Assembly: GCA_963724705.1 (NCBI GenBank)
Contig: CAVRVS010000004.1
Span: 1,364,001-1,428,000 of the forward strand
Direction: 5' to 3'
DNA from: DASQPR01 sp963724705
GTDB taxonomy: Bacteria > Actinomycetota > Actinomycetes > Mycobacteriales > Micromonosporaceae
DNA: 64,000 nt
Within the stretch, counting starts at the first letter, position 1. Each line of letters begins with the position of its first letter. Shown one piece after another: positions 24,830-32,477 of the stretch. The position numbers were made by a program, and so were the translations under genes. The notes below the pieces were generated by a model, which was not told the DNA's origin, did not search any database, and was given only the letters and a program-made list of their open reading frames with translations.

Positions 24830-25597
24830 ATGAACACGGCAGCCACCATCAGGACCGCGCAGCGCAAGCCGGAGCTTGCCGGGCAGATCGTCGTCGTGAT
24901 CGGCGGCAGCGCCGGCATCGGGTTCGAGACTGCCCGGCGCGCCAGCGCCGAGGGAGCCGACGTCGTGCTTACCGGCCGCAACCCGGAGCGCCTGGAGCGC
25001 GCCGCAGACGAACTCGGCGCGCGCAGCACCGCCGTCTTCGACGCCACCGATCCGGCCGCTCTCGATCGGTTCTTTCATGACTTGCCGACGCCGATCGACC
25101 ACGTGATGGTGACGGCCGGCAGTCCGCACTATGCCCGCCTAGCCGACATCGATGTCGCTCGGGCGCGCCGCGCATTCGACGAGAGCCTCCGGCTGCCTAT
25201 CGACGTCGCCCGTCACTCCGTCGGCAAGGTGCGGCCCGGGGGCACGCTGGTGTTCATGAGCGGCACCGGCGGTCGCCGACCGCACGTGGGACTCACGCTC
25301 ACCTCGATCGCCACCGCCGCGCTGCCCGCCCTCACGGCCAACCTCGCGCTCGAGCTCGCACCGATCCGGGTCAATCTCATCGCACCCGGCTTTGTCGACA
25401 CGCCCTTGTCCGCCGCACTGCTCGGCGATGACCTCGACAAGCGCCGCGATCAGCTCCGCGCCACGCTGCCCATCCGGCGAGTCGTCGAGCCGGCCGACGT
25501 CGCGGCCCTCGCCGTACACCTGATGACCAACACGGCGCTCACCGGCGCGACGTACGACATCGACGGCGGCCAGCAGCTCGTGCCGGAAGAGGGATGA
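24830..25597 (+). CDS. SDR family protein lacking the classical Tyr-Lys pair
   Basis: 255 residues, with GGAGGAATC directly before the ATG. Cofactor motif GGSAGIG at about residues 24-30, NAG-equivalent TAGS, and the C-terminal FVDTPLSAALLG and DIDGGQQLV regions are clear. The active-site block reads MSGTGGRRPHVGLTLTSIAT, so the YxxxK motif expected 13-17 residues after the Ser is absent. The fold is secure, but ordinary oxidoreductase chemistry is doubtful. A regulatory or altered activity is possible. Confidence 0.82.
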   Translation: MNTAATIRTAQRKPELAGQIVVVIGGSAGIGFETARRASAEGADVVLTGRNPERLERAADELGARSTAVFDATDPAALDRFFHDLPTPIDHVMVTAGSPHYARLADIDVARARRAFDESLRLPIDVARHSVGKVRPGGTLVFMSGTGGRRPHVGLTLTSIATAALPALTANLALELAPIRVNLIAPGFVDTPLSAALLGDDLDKRRDQLRATLPIRRVVEPADVAALAVHLMTNTALTGATYDIDGGQQLVPEEG

Positions 25598-25629
25598 CGG
25601 CGCTGCGTCCGGGGCGCCGACGGGTGCCG

Positions 25630-26208
25630 TTAGGTGGCTGGCAGCCTGTCCCATCCGTGAAATAGCGACTGGTCGCCGGCGACCCAGGCCTCGCGCAGGC
25701 CCGGCGTGCTGAGATCCCAGTCGGGCCGGATCTCGCGTGACGCCGCGCGCAAGTCACGCCACAGATCGTCGACCGACGGGCGACCCCAGAACCAGTAGCC
25801 GTTATAGATGCTGTGAATGACCAGCCCCGGCTTGAGCACGAGTGTGTGCGGGATCATCGGGTCGTGCTCGGGATCGGTGTACTCCTGGATGTCCAGGTCC
25901 TTCTGGATCGTCCGCCCCGGATCGGAGAGGAAGGTCCATTGGGCGCCGACCGACGCACGGAATTCCTGCAGCGTGTGGTGCTCGTCCGTCGAAATCGTCA
26001 CCATCTGGGTGTAGGCAACCGCGACCTTCGACTGGAACCCGGCCAAGTCAAGGTGCTGCTGGTGCTCCTTCGGGCAGTAGTGCCCGCGCGAAAGCATGAG
26101 AACCAGCGGATCGCGGCCTTGGAGTTCACTGAGCGTACGGACAGTTGCGGTCTGGTCGGGCAGCGCGTAATCGGGGAAGATGCCGCCGGGTGTGATGTCG
26201 GAACGCAT
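25630..26208 (-). CDS. Peroxiredoxin-like (AhpC/TSA, thioredoxin-fold) protein
   Basis: 192 residues from the ATG at 26208. The fold is of redoxin type (PGGIFPDYALPDQTATVRTL, then PLVLMLSRGHYCPKEHQQHL, then VTISTDEHHTLQEFRASVGA and FLSDPGRTIQKDL). A single Cys lies in GHYCPKE at the peroxidatic position, without a resolving Cys in a CxxC. The end contains YWFWGRPS, seen in this subfamily. Probably reduces peroxides or acts as a thiol oxidoreductase with an external partner. Confidence 0.8.
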   Translation of the reverse strand: MRSDITPGGIFPDYALPDQTATVRTLSELQGRDPLVLMLSRGHYCPKEHQQHLDLAGFQSKVAVAYTQMVTISTDEHHTLQEFRASVGAQWTFLSDPGRTIQKDLDIQEYTDPEHDPMIPHTLVLKPGLVIHSIYNGYWFWGRPSVDDLWRDLRAASREIRPDWDLSTPGLREAWVAGDQSLFHGWDRLPAT

Positions 26209-26567
26209 TCTCCAGACCGCCTCTCGTCTCGCGTCGCGGGCGCGACCTGCGCGGTGCGCATCGACATCCTCGACAAGCACCTCGCCAACCACCCAAAACA
26301 GCCAAACAGTAGGCCGGCATCGGGGTAATGCGACGCCGATTACGGGAAACTCCGCTGCGCCGAGCATCGCGTCGCCGCGCCAGCCGGCGCCCGCACGTGC
26401 CCGGCCGCCGCACCGGGGAAACGATCGTCATTGTGCAGCTCGGCTCACCATCGCGACACGACTGCCGATCTTTGCTGACCGGCATCGGTCGCGGCTCGTT
26501 CCGCCTCGCATCTGGGCCGCTCAGCATTTCGGTTGTGGCAGCCGGCGCGGTTTGCCAAGATCCGGCA

Positions 26568-27065
26568 GTGATCGCGGTTCAGGAGTTGAGATCAGAAGAC
26601 TGGGCGATTTGGCGCGCACTGCGGATCGAGGCGACCACCGCGGAGCCAGAGGCATTCGGCTCGACACTTGCGGAGGTCCTGGCAACGACCGAGACGCAAT
26701 GGCGTGCACGACTCAGCAAAGAATCCCTCTACCTTGTCGCACACCGGGGAGATGACGCCGTCGGCATGGCCGCGGTCAATGACGAATTCGAGCTCGGTTC
26801 GGTGTGGGTGCGGCCGCACGCACGAGGATCCGGGGCAGGGCATCGACTCGTGGACGCCGCTCTGCGGTGGGCAGCATCTCACGGCGCGCCCTCAGTGCGC
26901 TTGGCGGTACGGGAGACGAACGCCGCAGCGATCGGCCTCTACCGGGCGCATGGATTCATCGAAGTCGGCGACGACTACCTCAACCCAGAGCGGGTGCACC
27001 GCCTTATCTTGATGGCCCACGAGACCACGACCGCGCCGTGCCGCGTCCGGCCGCTCGATCCGTAG
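26568..27065 (+). CDS. GNAT family N-acetyltransferase
   Basis: 165 residues from a GTG at 26568; the ribosome site is weak. The acetyl-CoA loop is VRPHARGSGAGHRLVDAALR and the beta-5 region VRLAVRETNAAAIGLYRAHG, both diagnostic. The acceptor substrate cannot be told. Lies between the divergent peroxiredoxin-like gene and the convergent cis-prenyltransferase gene. Confidence 0.85.
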   Translation: MIAVQELRSEDWAIWRALRIEATTAEPEAFGSTLAEVLATTETQWRARLSKESLYLVAHRGDDAVGMAAVNDEFELGSVWVRPHARGSGAGHRLVDAALRWAASHGAPSVRLAVRETNAAAIGLYRAHGFIEVGDDYLNPERVHRLILMAHETTTAPCRVRPLDP

Positions 27066-27088
27066 CATCTTCCACGTTGCGGCCGCCG

Positions 27089-27865
27089 TTACGCGCCGAA
27101 TCGACGTTCCCGCGCCCCAAAGCTGCGCAGTGCCCGCAAGAAGTCGATCTCGCGGAACGCCGGCCAGTACGCGTCGCAGAAGTACAGCTCTGCGTACGCG
27201 CTCTGCCACAACAGGAAGTTCGACATGCGTTGCTCGCCGCTGGTGCGAATGACCAGATCGGGATCGGGACGGCCGGCGGTGTAGAGGTGCTGGGCGATAT
27301 CGTCCGTCGTCAGATTCATGGCCGCATCGACCAGGGATTGGCCTTCTGCGGCCCGTTCGAGCATGAGGTCACGCAGCGCGTCGGTGACCTCCTGCCGCCC
27401 GCCGTACCCGATGGCGAGCGTGACCGTCGCGCCGGTTTCGCACTGGCTGGTGCCGTCGACCGCCGACTTGAGCGCTCGGGCCGTGGCATCGGGAAGCAGG
27501 TCCAGAGTGCCGGCAACATGAACCTGCCAGCGCGCGTCCGGGCGAGTGAGCTTGTCGGCGATCACGTGTTCGATCAGGTCCATCAGGAAGGCGACCTCGT
27601 CGCTGTCACGCTGTTGCAGGTTCTCCGTTGAGCAGACGAACACGGTGACATGCTTGATCCCGACCGCCTCGCACCACGACAGCGCGTCCTCGACGTGCTC
27701 GGCTCCGTAGCGGTGACCGATGCTCGGGTCGGCCAGTCCCATCTGCCGCGCCCACCGGCGGTTTCCGTCCATGATGAGCCCGACGTGTTGAGGGCGCGGT
27801 GCACCGAGCACCTGTCGGCGCAGCCGGCGCGTGTAGACCGCGTACAACGGCTGGGTAAGTCGCAC
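27089..27865 (-). CDS. Cis-prenyltransferase (undecaprenyl/decaprenyl diphosphate synthase family)
   Basis: 258 residues from a GTG at 27865 preceded by AAGGAG. Family signatures are complete: HVGLIMDGNRRWARQMG with the catalytic Asp, GHRYGAEHVEDALSWC, CSTENLQQR, RTSGEQRMSNFLLWQSAYAE and the last FLRALRSFGARERRFG. It condenses isopentenyl diphosphate in cis onto an allylic primer. Chain length cannot be predicted. In many actinobacteria a second, non-housekeeping copy makes shorter or special polyprenols. It diverges from padR across an array of 14-bp repeats and faces genes for polyprenol-phosphate sugar use. Confidence 0.9.
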   Translation of the reverse strand: MRLTQPLYAVYTRRLRRQVLGAPRPQHVGLIMDGNRRWARQMGLADPSIGHRYGAEHVEDALSWCEAVGIKHVTVFVCSTENLQQRDSDEVAFLMDLIEHVIADKLTRPDARWQVHVAGTLDLLPDATARALKSAVDGTSQCETGATVTLAIGYGGRQEVTDALRDLMLERAAEGQSLVDAAMNLTTDDIAQHLYTAGRPDPDLVIRTSGEQRMSNFLLWQSAYAELYFCDAYWPAFREIDFLRALRSFGARERRFGA

Positions 27866-27936
27866 AGCGCTCCTTCCGCGCACGCCGGCCGGACACGGCA
27901 GCCCGCACCGATGCCGACCGGAAACCCAAACTGAGC

Positions 27937-28048
27937 ATAGTACGGATCGTGTAGTACGTAGACCGTAGTAACGAACCCGTTGTCACGGCACACTAGTACA
28001 TACCGCGTAGTATCTGTCACGTAGTACTTGAGCCGTAGTAATCTGTCG
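27937..28048. repeat. Eight-unit, 14-bp periodic GTAGTA array (candidate operator)
   Basis: The word GTAGTA, or a one-base variant, begins at 27937 (ATAGTA), 27951, 27965, 27993 (CTAGTA), 28007, 28021 and 28035. The eighth position, 27979, reads GTTGTC. Every spacing is exactly 14 bp, and only the first six or seven bases of each unit are conserved. The array fills the space between the cis-prenyltransferase and padR starts and ends 12 bases before the padR ribosome site. Some units (TAGTAT) could overlap -10 elements. A cooperative binding site for the adjacent PadR protein is the simplest reading. Confidence 0.8.
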
Positions 28049-28070
28049 ACTGATCCCGAAGGAGGTCCCG

Positions 28071-28364
28071 GTGCAGACAACGGACGCGCAGACACTCGTG
28101 CTGTGCGCTTTGGCCGACGGCCCCCAGCACGGCTACGCCATCAACGTGGCGATTGAACAACTCACCGGGCGACGGCTGGGCGTCGGCAGTCTGTACGGGG
28201 CGTTGGCTCGCCTAGAGGCGAAGGGTCTCGTCGAAGGACTGAGCGAGCAGGGCCGCCAGCATCCCGTCCGACTCACGGCCGCCGGCCGCGAGGTGCTCGA
28301 AAACGAGCTGCGATCGATGGCGCACATCGCACAGGCCGGTCTCCGAAACCTTGGGATGGCCTGA
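28071..28364 (+). CDS. PadR family transcriptional regulator
   Basis: 97 residues from a GTG behind AAGGAGG. The winged helix is plain: TLVLCALADGPQHGYAINVA, then GVGSLYGALARLEAKGLVEG and PVRLTAAGREVLENEL. Short PadR proteins of this size lack the long C-terminal dimer helix of the larger subfamily, but a short last helix is present. It is the likely ligand of the 14-bp array directly upstream and so probably autoregulates. Its stop is one base before the next ATG. Confidence 0.92.
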   Translation: MQTTDAQTLVLCALADGPQHGYAINVAIEQLTGRRLGVGSLYGALARLEAKGLVEGLSEQGRQHPVRLTAAGREVLENELRSMAHIAQAGLRNLGMA

Positions 28365-28365
28365 C

Positions 28366-29154
28366 ATGAGCATGGTCGACCGCCTGGTCCGCCTGTACCC
28401 GCAGCCGTTTCAAGCCCAATGGGGCGCCGAGATCCGCGCCTCGACAGTTCGCGCGCATGACGTGCCGGGCCTCGCGTTCGGAGTCCTCGACATGTGGCTG
28501 CATCCGGCGGTCTGGCCCGCCGACACTCGGCAGCGACGGCTCAACCGGGTGTGCGTCGCCGCCGTCGCACTGGCGATGGCCACTTGGTTGTTGTCCCATC
28601 TCCTCGTCGAGACCGACGGTCACCTGGTCGCCGACGCCACCCGCGAGGCGGGGCTCGCCACCAGCGCCGTCGCAATCGCCGTCGGCGCCGTACTCGTCGC
28701 ACCGTGGCCGCGCGGAGACGCGGCCATGCTCCGTTGGCTCGCCGCCGAGTCGATCAAGCGGCTGACGATCCCGGCCGCCGTAGCCGCCGGCGCTGCGCTT
28801 TTCGCACACACGTCCGCGTCCGCGCCGATGGCGTTAGGCGTGGCCACGCTCGTGTGCTGGTATCTCGCCATCGCCGGCGGGTTGTTCCAGACCTGCCGGA
28901 TTCTCGCCACGATGGACCCGGCGCGGTCGCGGGTTCCGTCGACGGCCCGCGTACACGCGGGTATGGCCCTTCTGACCACCGCGACCGCGGCGACGGCGGC
29001 GATGGTGTTGTCGTTCGCCGCGACCACCCGCACGGAGGTGGCGCTCCCGGCGGTCGCCGGCGTGGCCCTTGCCGCCCTCACCCTTCTGGCCGTCAGCACG
29101 ACGCGGGACCTCACCATGGTCACGTCGGCGCAGCTGCCCAGCACGCGCATATGA
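28366..29154 (+). CDS. Multi-spanning membrane protein co-transcribed with padR
   Basis: 262 residues. The soluble N-terminus (VDRLVRLYPQPFQAQWGAEI) is typical of membrane proteins paired with PadR regulators. About six hydrophobic segments follow, for example VAAVALAMATWLLSHLLV and LTIPAAVAAGAALFAH. No enzymatic motif. The start lies one base after the padR stop, so it is part of the same operon and possibly the target or sensor partner of the regulator. Confidence 0.75.
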   Translation: MSMVDRLVRLYPQPFQAQWGAEIRASTVRAHDVPGLAFGVLDMWLHPAVWPADTRQRRLNRVCVAAVALAMATWLLSHLLVETDGHLVADATREAGLATSAVAIAVGAVLVAPWPRGDAAMLRWLAAESIKRLTIPAAVAAGAALFAHTSASAPMALGVATLVCWYLAIAGGLFQTCRILATMDPARSRVPSTARVHAGMALLTTATAATAAMVLSFAATTRTEVALPAVAGVALAALTLLAVSTTRDLTMVTSAQLPSTRI

Positions 29155-29194
29155 GCGGGCACGCCGAGATGTCACGGGCGAAACGGTGTCGCTC

Positions 29195-29947
29195 GTGACC
29201 GACGGACCAAAGATCACCGTGGTCGTCCCGACCTACAACGAGCGCGACAATCTGCCGACGCTCGTCGATTCTCTCTCCGCACTCGACCTGCCCAACCTGC
29301 ACCTGCTCGTGGTCGATGACGACTCTCCGGACGGGACCGGCGAGCTCGCCGACAAGCTCGCGATCACCGCCCCGATCCCGATCACGGTTCTGCATCGATC
29401 GACAAAGGACGGACTCGGACGCGCGTACGTCGCCGGGATCGGGCGCGCGTTGAGCGACGGCGCTGAGATCGTGATCCAGATGGACGCCGACCTTTCCCAC
29501 CCGTGCGCCGCGATTCCACGGATGGTCGACATCCTCGATCGACACCACGCGGCCGTCGTCATCGGCTCGCGATATGTCGACGGCGGCGAGGTCGCCAGCG
29601 ACTGGCCGATGCGGCGCCGGATGCTCTCGACGTGGGCGAACCGCTATGTCAATACGATCCTTCAGCTCGGCGTACGCGACGCGACCGCCGGATTCAAGGC
29701 GTGGCACGCCGATGCGCTGCGCACCGTCGACGTGACGTCCATATCCAGCAACGGGTACGCGTTTCAGGTGGAGATGAACTACCGGGCGGCGCGCGCCGGG
29801 CTGCCCATTGTCGAGGTGCCGATCCGTTTCGAAGACCGCACCAACGGCCGGTCGAAGATGAGCGCGTCCGTACAGGCCGAATCGGCCCTGCTCCCGTGGC
29901 GGCTACTGTTCGGTCGCGGCAACGCTGGACGATCGACGCACTCCTGA
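29195..29947 (+). CDS. Polyprenol monophosphomannose synthase-type glycosyltransferase (GT2)
   Basis: 250 residues from a GTG at 29195; a GTG nine bases earlier is equally possible. DPM1/Ppm1 signatures run through the protein: VVVPTYNERDNLP, VVDDDSPDGTG, QMDADLSHP, GSRYVDGG, DATAGFKAWHADAL, SSNGYAFQVEMNYRA and VPIRFEDRTNGRSKM. The family moves mannose (or a related sugar) from a nucleotide sugar to polyprenyl phosphate, making the donor for membrane glycosyltransferases. No C-terminal membrane anchors. Last gene of the padR run, and it pairs logically with the divergent cis-prenyltransferase. Confidence 0.88.
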   Translation: MTDGPKITVVVPTYNERDNLPTLVDSLSALDLPNLHLLVVDDDSPDGTGELADKLAITAPIPITVLHRSTKDGLGRAYVAGIGRALSDGAEIVIQMDADLSHPCAAIPRMVDILDRHHAAVVIGSRYVDGGEVASDWPMRRRMLSTWANRYVNTILQLGVRDATAGFKAWHADALRTVDVTSISSNGYAFQVEMNYRAARAGLPIVEVPIRFEDRTNGRSKMSASVQAESALLPWRLLFGRGNAGRSTHS

Positions 29948-29975
29948 CGCGCGGGCAACCAACTACGCTCCCGGT

Positions 29976-30671
29976 GTGACCGAACCATTGGCTGCCAAGT
30001 CGTCCGACACAGAGTCTCGGGGAGCCCGGCTCCTACTGACCGAGCGGGACGCGATCCTGCCGATCCTTCGGAGCACACCACCGAGCGACTTCGACCAACC
30101 CACGATTCTGCCGGGCTGGAGCGTACGCGATGTGCTGGCTCACTGCGCCGCCGCGCTGGGCATGGCCGCCGCCGGCACCAGCCACGGCTTCTCCCCCGAG
30201 GAGAACCAGCGCGACGTCGATGAGCGCAAGCCGCTGCCGATCCAGCAGGTGCTCGACGAACTCGACGCCAACTACGCGGCCGGGGCGGCGGTCATCGCGG
30301 CGGCCGAGGGCAAACTGGACGGTCTGGCGCTCGGCGAATGGTTGCACGGCGGCGACGTACGGGACGCGCTCGGCATCGAGACCGCGTACGGCAGCGATGG
30401 TCTGTACGACGCCGTGAGCCTCTTCGAAGAACTCAGCCGTCGCCCCCGAGCCGCGATCCCGCTGACGCGGGTGGAGATTCCGTCCCGCACGTTACTGCTG
30501 GGCAGCGAGCCGTCCGAACTGAGCCTCGGGGCTGACGCTACCCATCGGCGCTATGCGACGCTCACCACCGACGCGGTCACGCTCGTCCGCCTACTCGGCG
30601 GCCGGACGCCCGATCCGCTTCGCTACGAGTTGACCGGCGCCGATCCGAGCCGATACGTCATGTTCCACTAA
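29976..30671 (+). CDS. Maleylpyruvate isomerase/DinB-like mycothiol-dependent family protein
   Basis: 231 residues from a GTG at 29976. The N-terminal four-helix bundle with ILPGWSVRDVLAHCAAALGM and a later EWLHGGDVRDALG segment is the mycothiol-dependent maleylpyruvate isomerase fold (metal ligands His in LAHC and WLHGGD). C-terminal region carries an SCP-like segment. Metabolic role unknown. The family is restricted largely to mycothiol-producing actinobacteria. Confidence 0.78.
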   Translation: MTEPLAAKSSDTESRGARLLLTERDAILPILRSTPPSDFDQPTILPGWSVRDVLAHCAAALGMAAAGTSHGFSPEENQRDVDERKPLPIQQVLDELDANYAAGAAVIAAAEGKLDGLALGEWLHGGDVRDALGIETAYGSDGLYDAVSLFEELSRRPRAAIPLTRVEIPSRTLLLGSEPSELSLGADATHRRYATLTTDAVTLVRLLGGRTPDPLRYELTGADPSRYVMFH

Positions 30672-30706
30672 GGCGCGTTTCCGGCGACCGTCACGTCAGG
30701 TCGTTG

Positions 30707-32149
30707 TCAGCGGGTGGCAACCGGTTGGCCAACCTCGGCTTGCTCACCGCTAGCGGGTAGCGCGACCGACTTGTACGGCGTGGCCAGGGCGGCCGCTACG
30801 ACGCCGAGGCCGGCGAGCACGGCGCAGACCCAGATGGCGTCGACGAATCCCGTGGTGAAGGTGGCCCCGGTGACGTATCCGCCGGTGTGGGCGAACACGG
30901 TGGCGCACAACGCGACCCCGAATACGCCGCCGAGCTCGCGGATGCTGCCGTTGACGCCGGCGGCGATACCCATCCGCTCGGGCGGGACCGACGAAACCAC
31001 TTCGCCGGAAACGGTCGGGAACACGAACGACAGCCCGATCCCGGACAGGACCAGCGGCGCGCACAGCACCGGGTACGGCGTCGAGGCGTGTACGACCAGG
31101 GCGAACCACACCATTCCGACGGTCTGGAGGACCATGCCAGCGACCAGGAACGGCCGGTTGCCGATTCTCGTGGCGAGCGAGCCGACCAGCGGCGCGACGA
31201 GCAAACTCGGCAACGGCCACGGGACGAAGCGCAGCGCCGCCCCGATGGGGCTTGCGTGCTGGGCGATCTGGAAGAACTGCGACATCAGATACACGCCGCC
31301 CGCGAGGCTGGCGTAAATGCAGAAGCTCACGCCGTTGGCCGCGCTGAAGCTTCGGATCCGGAACAGGCTGGTCGGCATCATCGGGAACTGCGACGTGTGC
31401 TCGATGGTGACGAAGGCGGCGAGCACGACCGCCCCGGTGAGCAGCGGCAGCCAGACCGACATATCGCCCCACCCGTGCGAGGTCGACCGTACCAATCCCC
31501 ACGCCAGCCCCAGACAGCCGGTCGAGGCGAGGACCGGGCCACGGACGTCGAACGGGTGTCGAGGTCCGTGAGTCTCCGTGACCACCAGTCGAGCCGCAGC
31601 AGCGGTGACGACGGCGATGGGTACGTTGACCCAGAAGATGCCGCGCCAGCCGACGAGCTCCACCAGGCCGCCACCGACGAGTGGGCCGAGCACGCCGCCG
31701 GCACCGAGCAGTGCTCCCCAGATCCCGATCGCCCGGCCGCGAGTCTGAGCCGGGTACGCCTCGCTGATCACCGTCAGTGTCAGGGGCAACATGGCGGCCG
31801 CCGCGGCGCCCTGGACCGCTCGCGCCGCGATCAGCGAGCCAAGGCCCGACGCTAATGCGGCACCGGCGGACGCCACCGCGAAGGTCACCAGTCCGAGGCA
31901 CAACACGCGACGTCGACCGAACCTGTCCCCCAGACCCGCCGCCGGGATGAGCAGGCACGCGAACGCCAAGTAGTAGGCGTTCATCGTCCATGCCAGCTGT
32001 CCAACCGAACCGTCGAAATGAGAGCGGAGCGTGGGTAAGGCGGTCGTCACGACCATCGTGTCGAGACTGGTCATGAACGCAGCGACGGAGGCGACCGCGA
32101 GGGTCCAGCCAGGGCGGCGAGAAATGGGAGCCAGAGCAATGGGAGCCAT
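30707..32149 (-). CDS. MFS multidrug exporter, DHA2 (EmrB/QacA-type), 14 helices
   Basis: 480 residues from the ATG at 32149, behind GGAAGGA. Motif A GDRFGRRRV, motif C GGVLGPLVGGGLVE, and an N-terminal SLDTMVVTTALPTLR segment typical of DHA2 are present. Fourteen hydrophobic helices fit the length. It should export drugs or metabolites with proton antiport. Two identical-type palindromes 58-114 bases upstream of the start indicate repression by a TetR- or MarR-like regulator that is not encoded next to it. Confidence 0.9.
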   Translation of the reverse strand: MAPIALAPISRRPGWTLAVASVAAFMTSLDTMVVTTALPTLRSHFDGSVGQLAWTMNAYYLAFACLLIPAAGLGDRFGRRRVLCLGLVTFAVASAGAALASGLGSLIAARAVQGAAAAAMLPLTLTVISEAYPAQTRGRAIGIWGALLGAGGVLGPLVGGGLVELVGWRGIFWVNVPIAVVTAAAARLVVTETHGPRHPFDVRGPVLASTGCLGLAWGLVRSTSHGWGDMSVWLPLLTGAVVLAAFVTIEHTSQFPMMPTSLFRIRSFSAANGVSFCIYASLAGGVYLMSQFFQIAQHASPIGAALRFVPWPLPSLLVAPLVGSLATRIGNRPFLVAGMVLQTVGMVWFALVVHASTPYPVLCAPLVLSGIGLSFVFPTVSGEVVSSVPPERMGIAAGVNGSIRELGGVFGVALCATVFAHTGGYVTGATFTTGFVDAIWVCAVLAGLGVVAAALATPYKSVALPASGEQAEVGQPVATR

Positions 32150-32206
32150 AGGAGTCCTTCCGGGAGGCCGCTCCGGCGAGCGACCAGCTGGTTGACTGAG
32201 ACGAAG

Positions 32207-32263
32207 TGCAACGACTGGTTGCATATTGCCGGACGATCCTCCAACATGCAACTATTGGTTGCA
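32207..32263. promoter_or_regulatory. Twin 17-bp operator palindromes for the DHA2 exporter
   Basis: TGCAACGACTGGTTGCA (32207-32223) and TGCAACTATTGGTTGCA (32247-32263) share perfect TGCAAC/GTTGCA arms with a five-base centre and sit 40 bp apart centre to centre. They lie between the exporter start (minus strand) and the glycosyltransferase gene (plus strand). The symmetry is that of TetR- or MarR-family operators. Confidence 0.7.
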
Positions 32264-32290
32264 CAAGGTGGCGACGTCGGCGGCCGCCGG

Positions 32291-32338
32291 AGCCGTCCAG
32301 CCGTCCAGGCGTCCAGCCGCCCAGCCGTCCAGCCGTCC
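32291..32338. repeat. Six tandem octamers, consensus AGCCGTCC
   Basis: Units at 32291, 32299, 32307, 32315, 32323 and 32331; units three and four each differ by one base. A simple-sequence repeat in a non-coding leader, likely to vary in copy number between strains. No function is implied. Confidence 0.8.
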
Positions 32339-32477
32339 AGCTCAAACCGCTCGGCGTTCGACTCGCGGCCGACGCCCGTTGCTACGCTCGCTCGGCGCCG
32401 TGCGATCGGCGCCTGAAGATCGTCATACCGTTAGGCTGGTCCGAGATCATCTGCCTCCGAGACTCCGGGCGACCGCG

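Noticed and set aside
27937..28048. Replication-type iterons or a CRISPR-like array
   Set aside because: No replication initiator, no A+T-rich melting region and no spacers of CRISPR length. The location between divergent genes next to a PadR gene fits an operator much better.
32291..32338. Possible CRISPR or coding repeat
   Set aside because: Units are eight bases with no spacers. This is a simple tandem repeat in a leader.
30750..32345. A 531-codon minus-strand frame overlapping the DHA2 exporter
   Set aside because: It is the shadow of the exporter gene in another frame, with Arg-rich low-complexity sequence.
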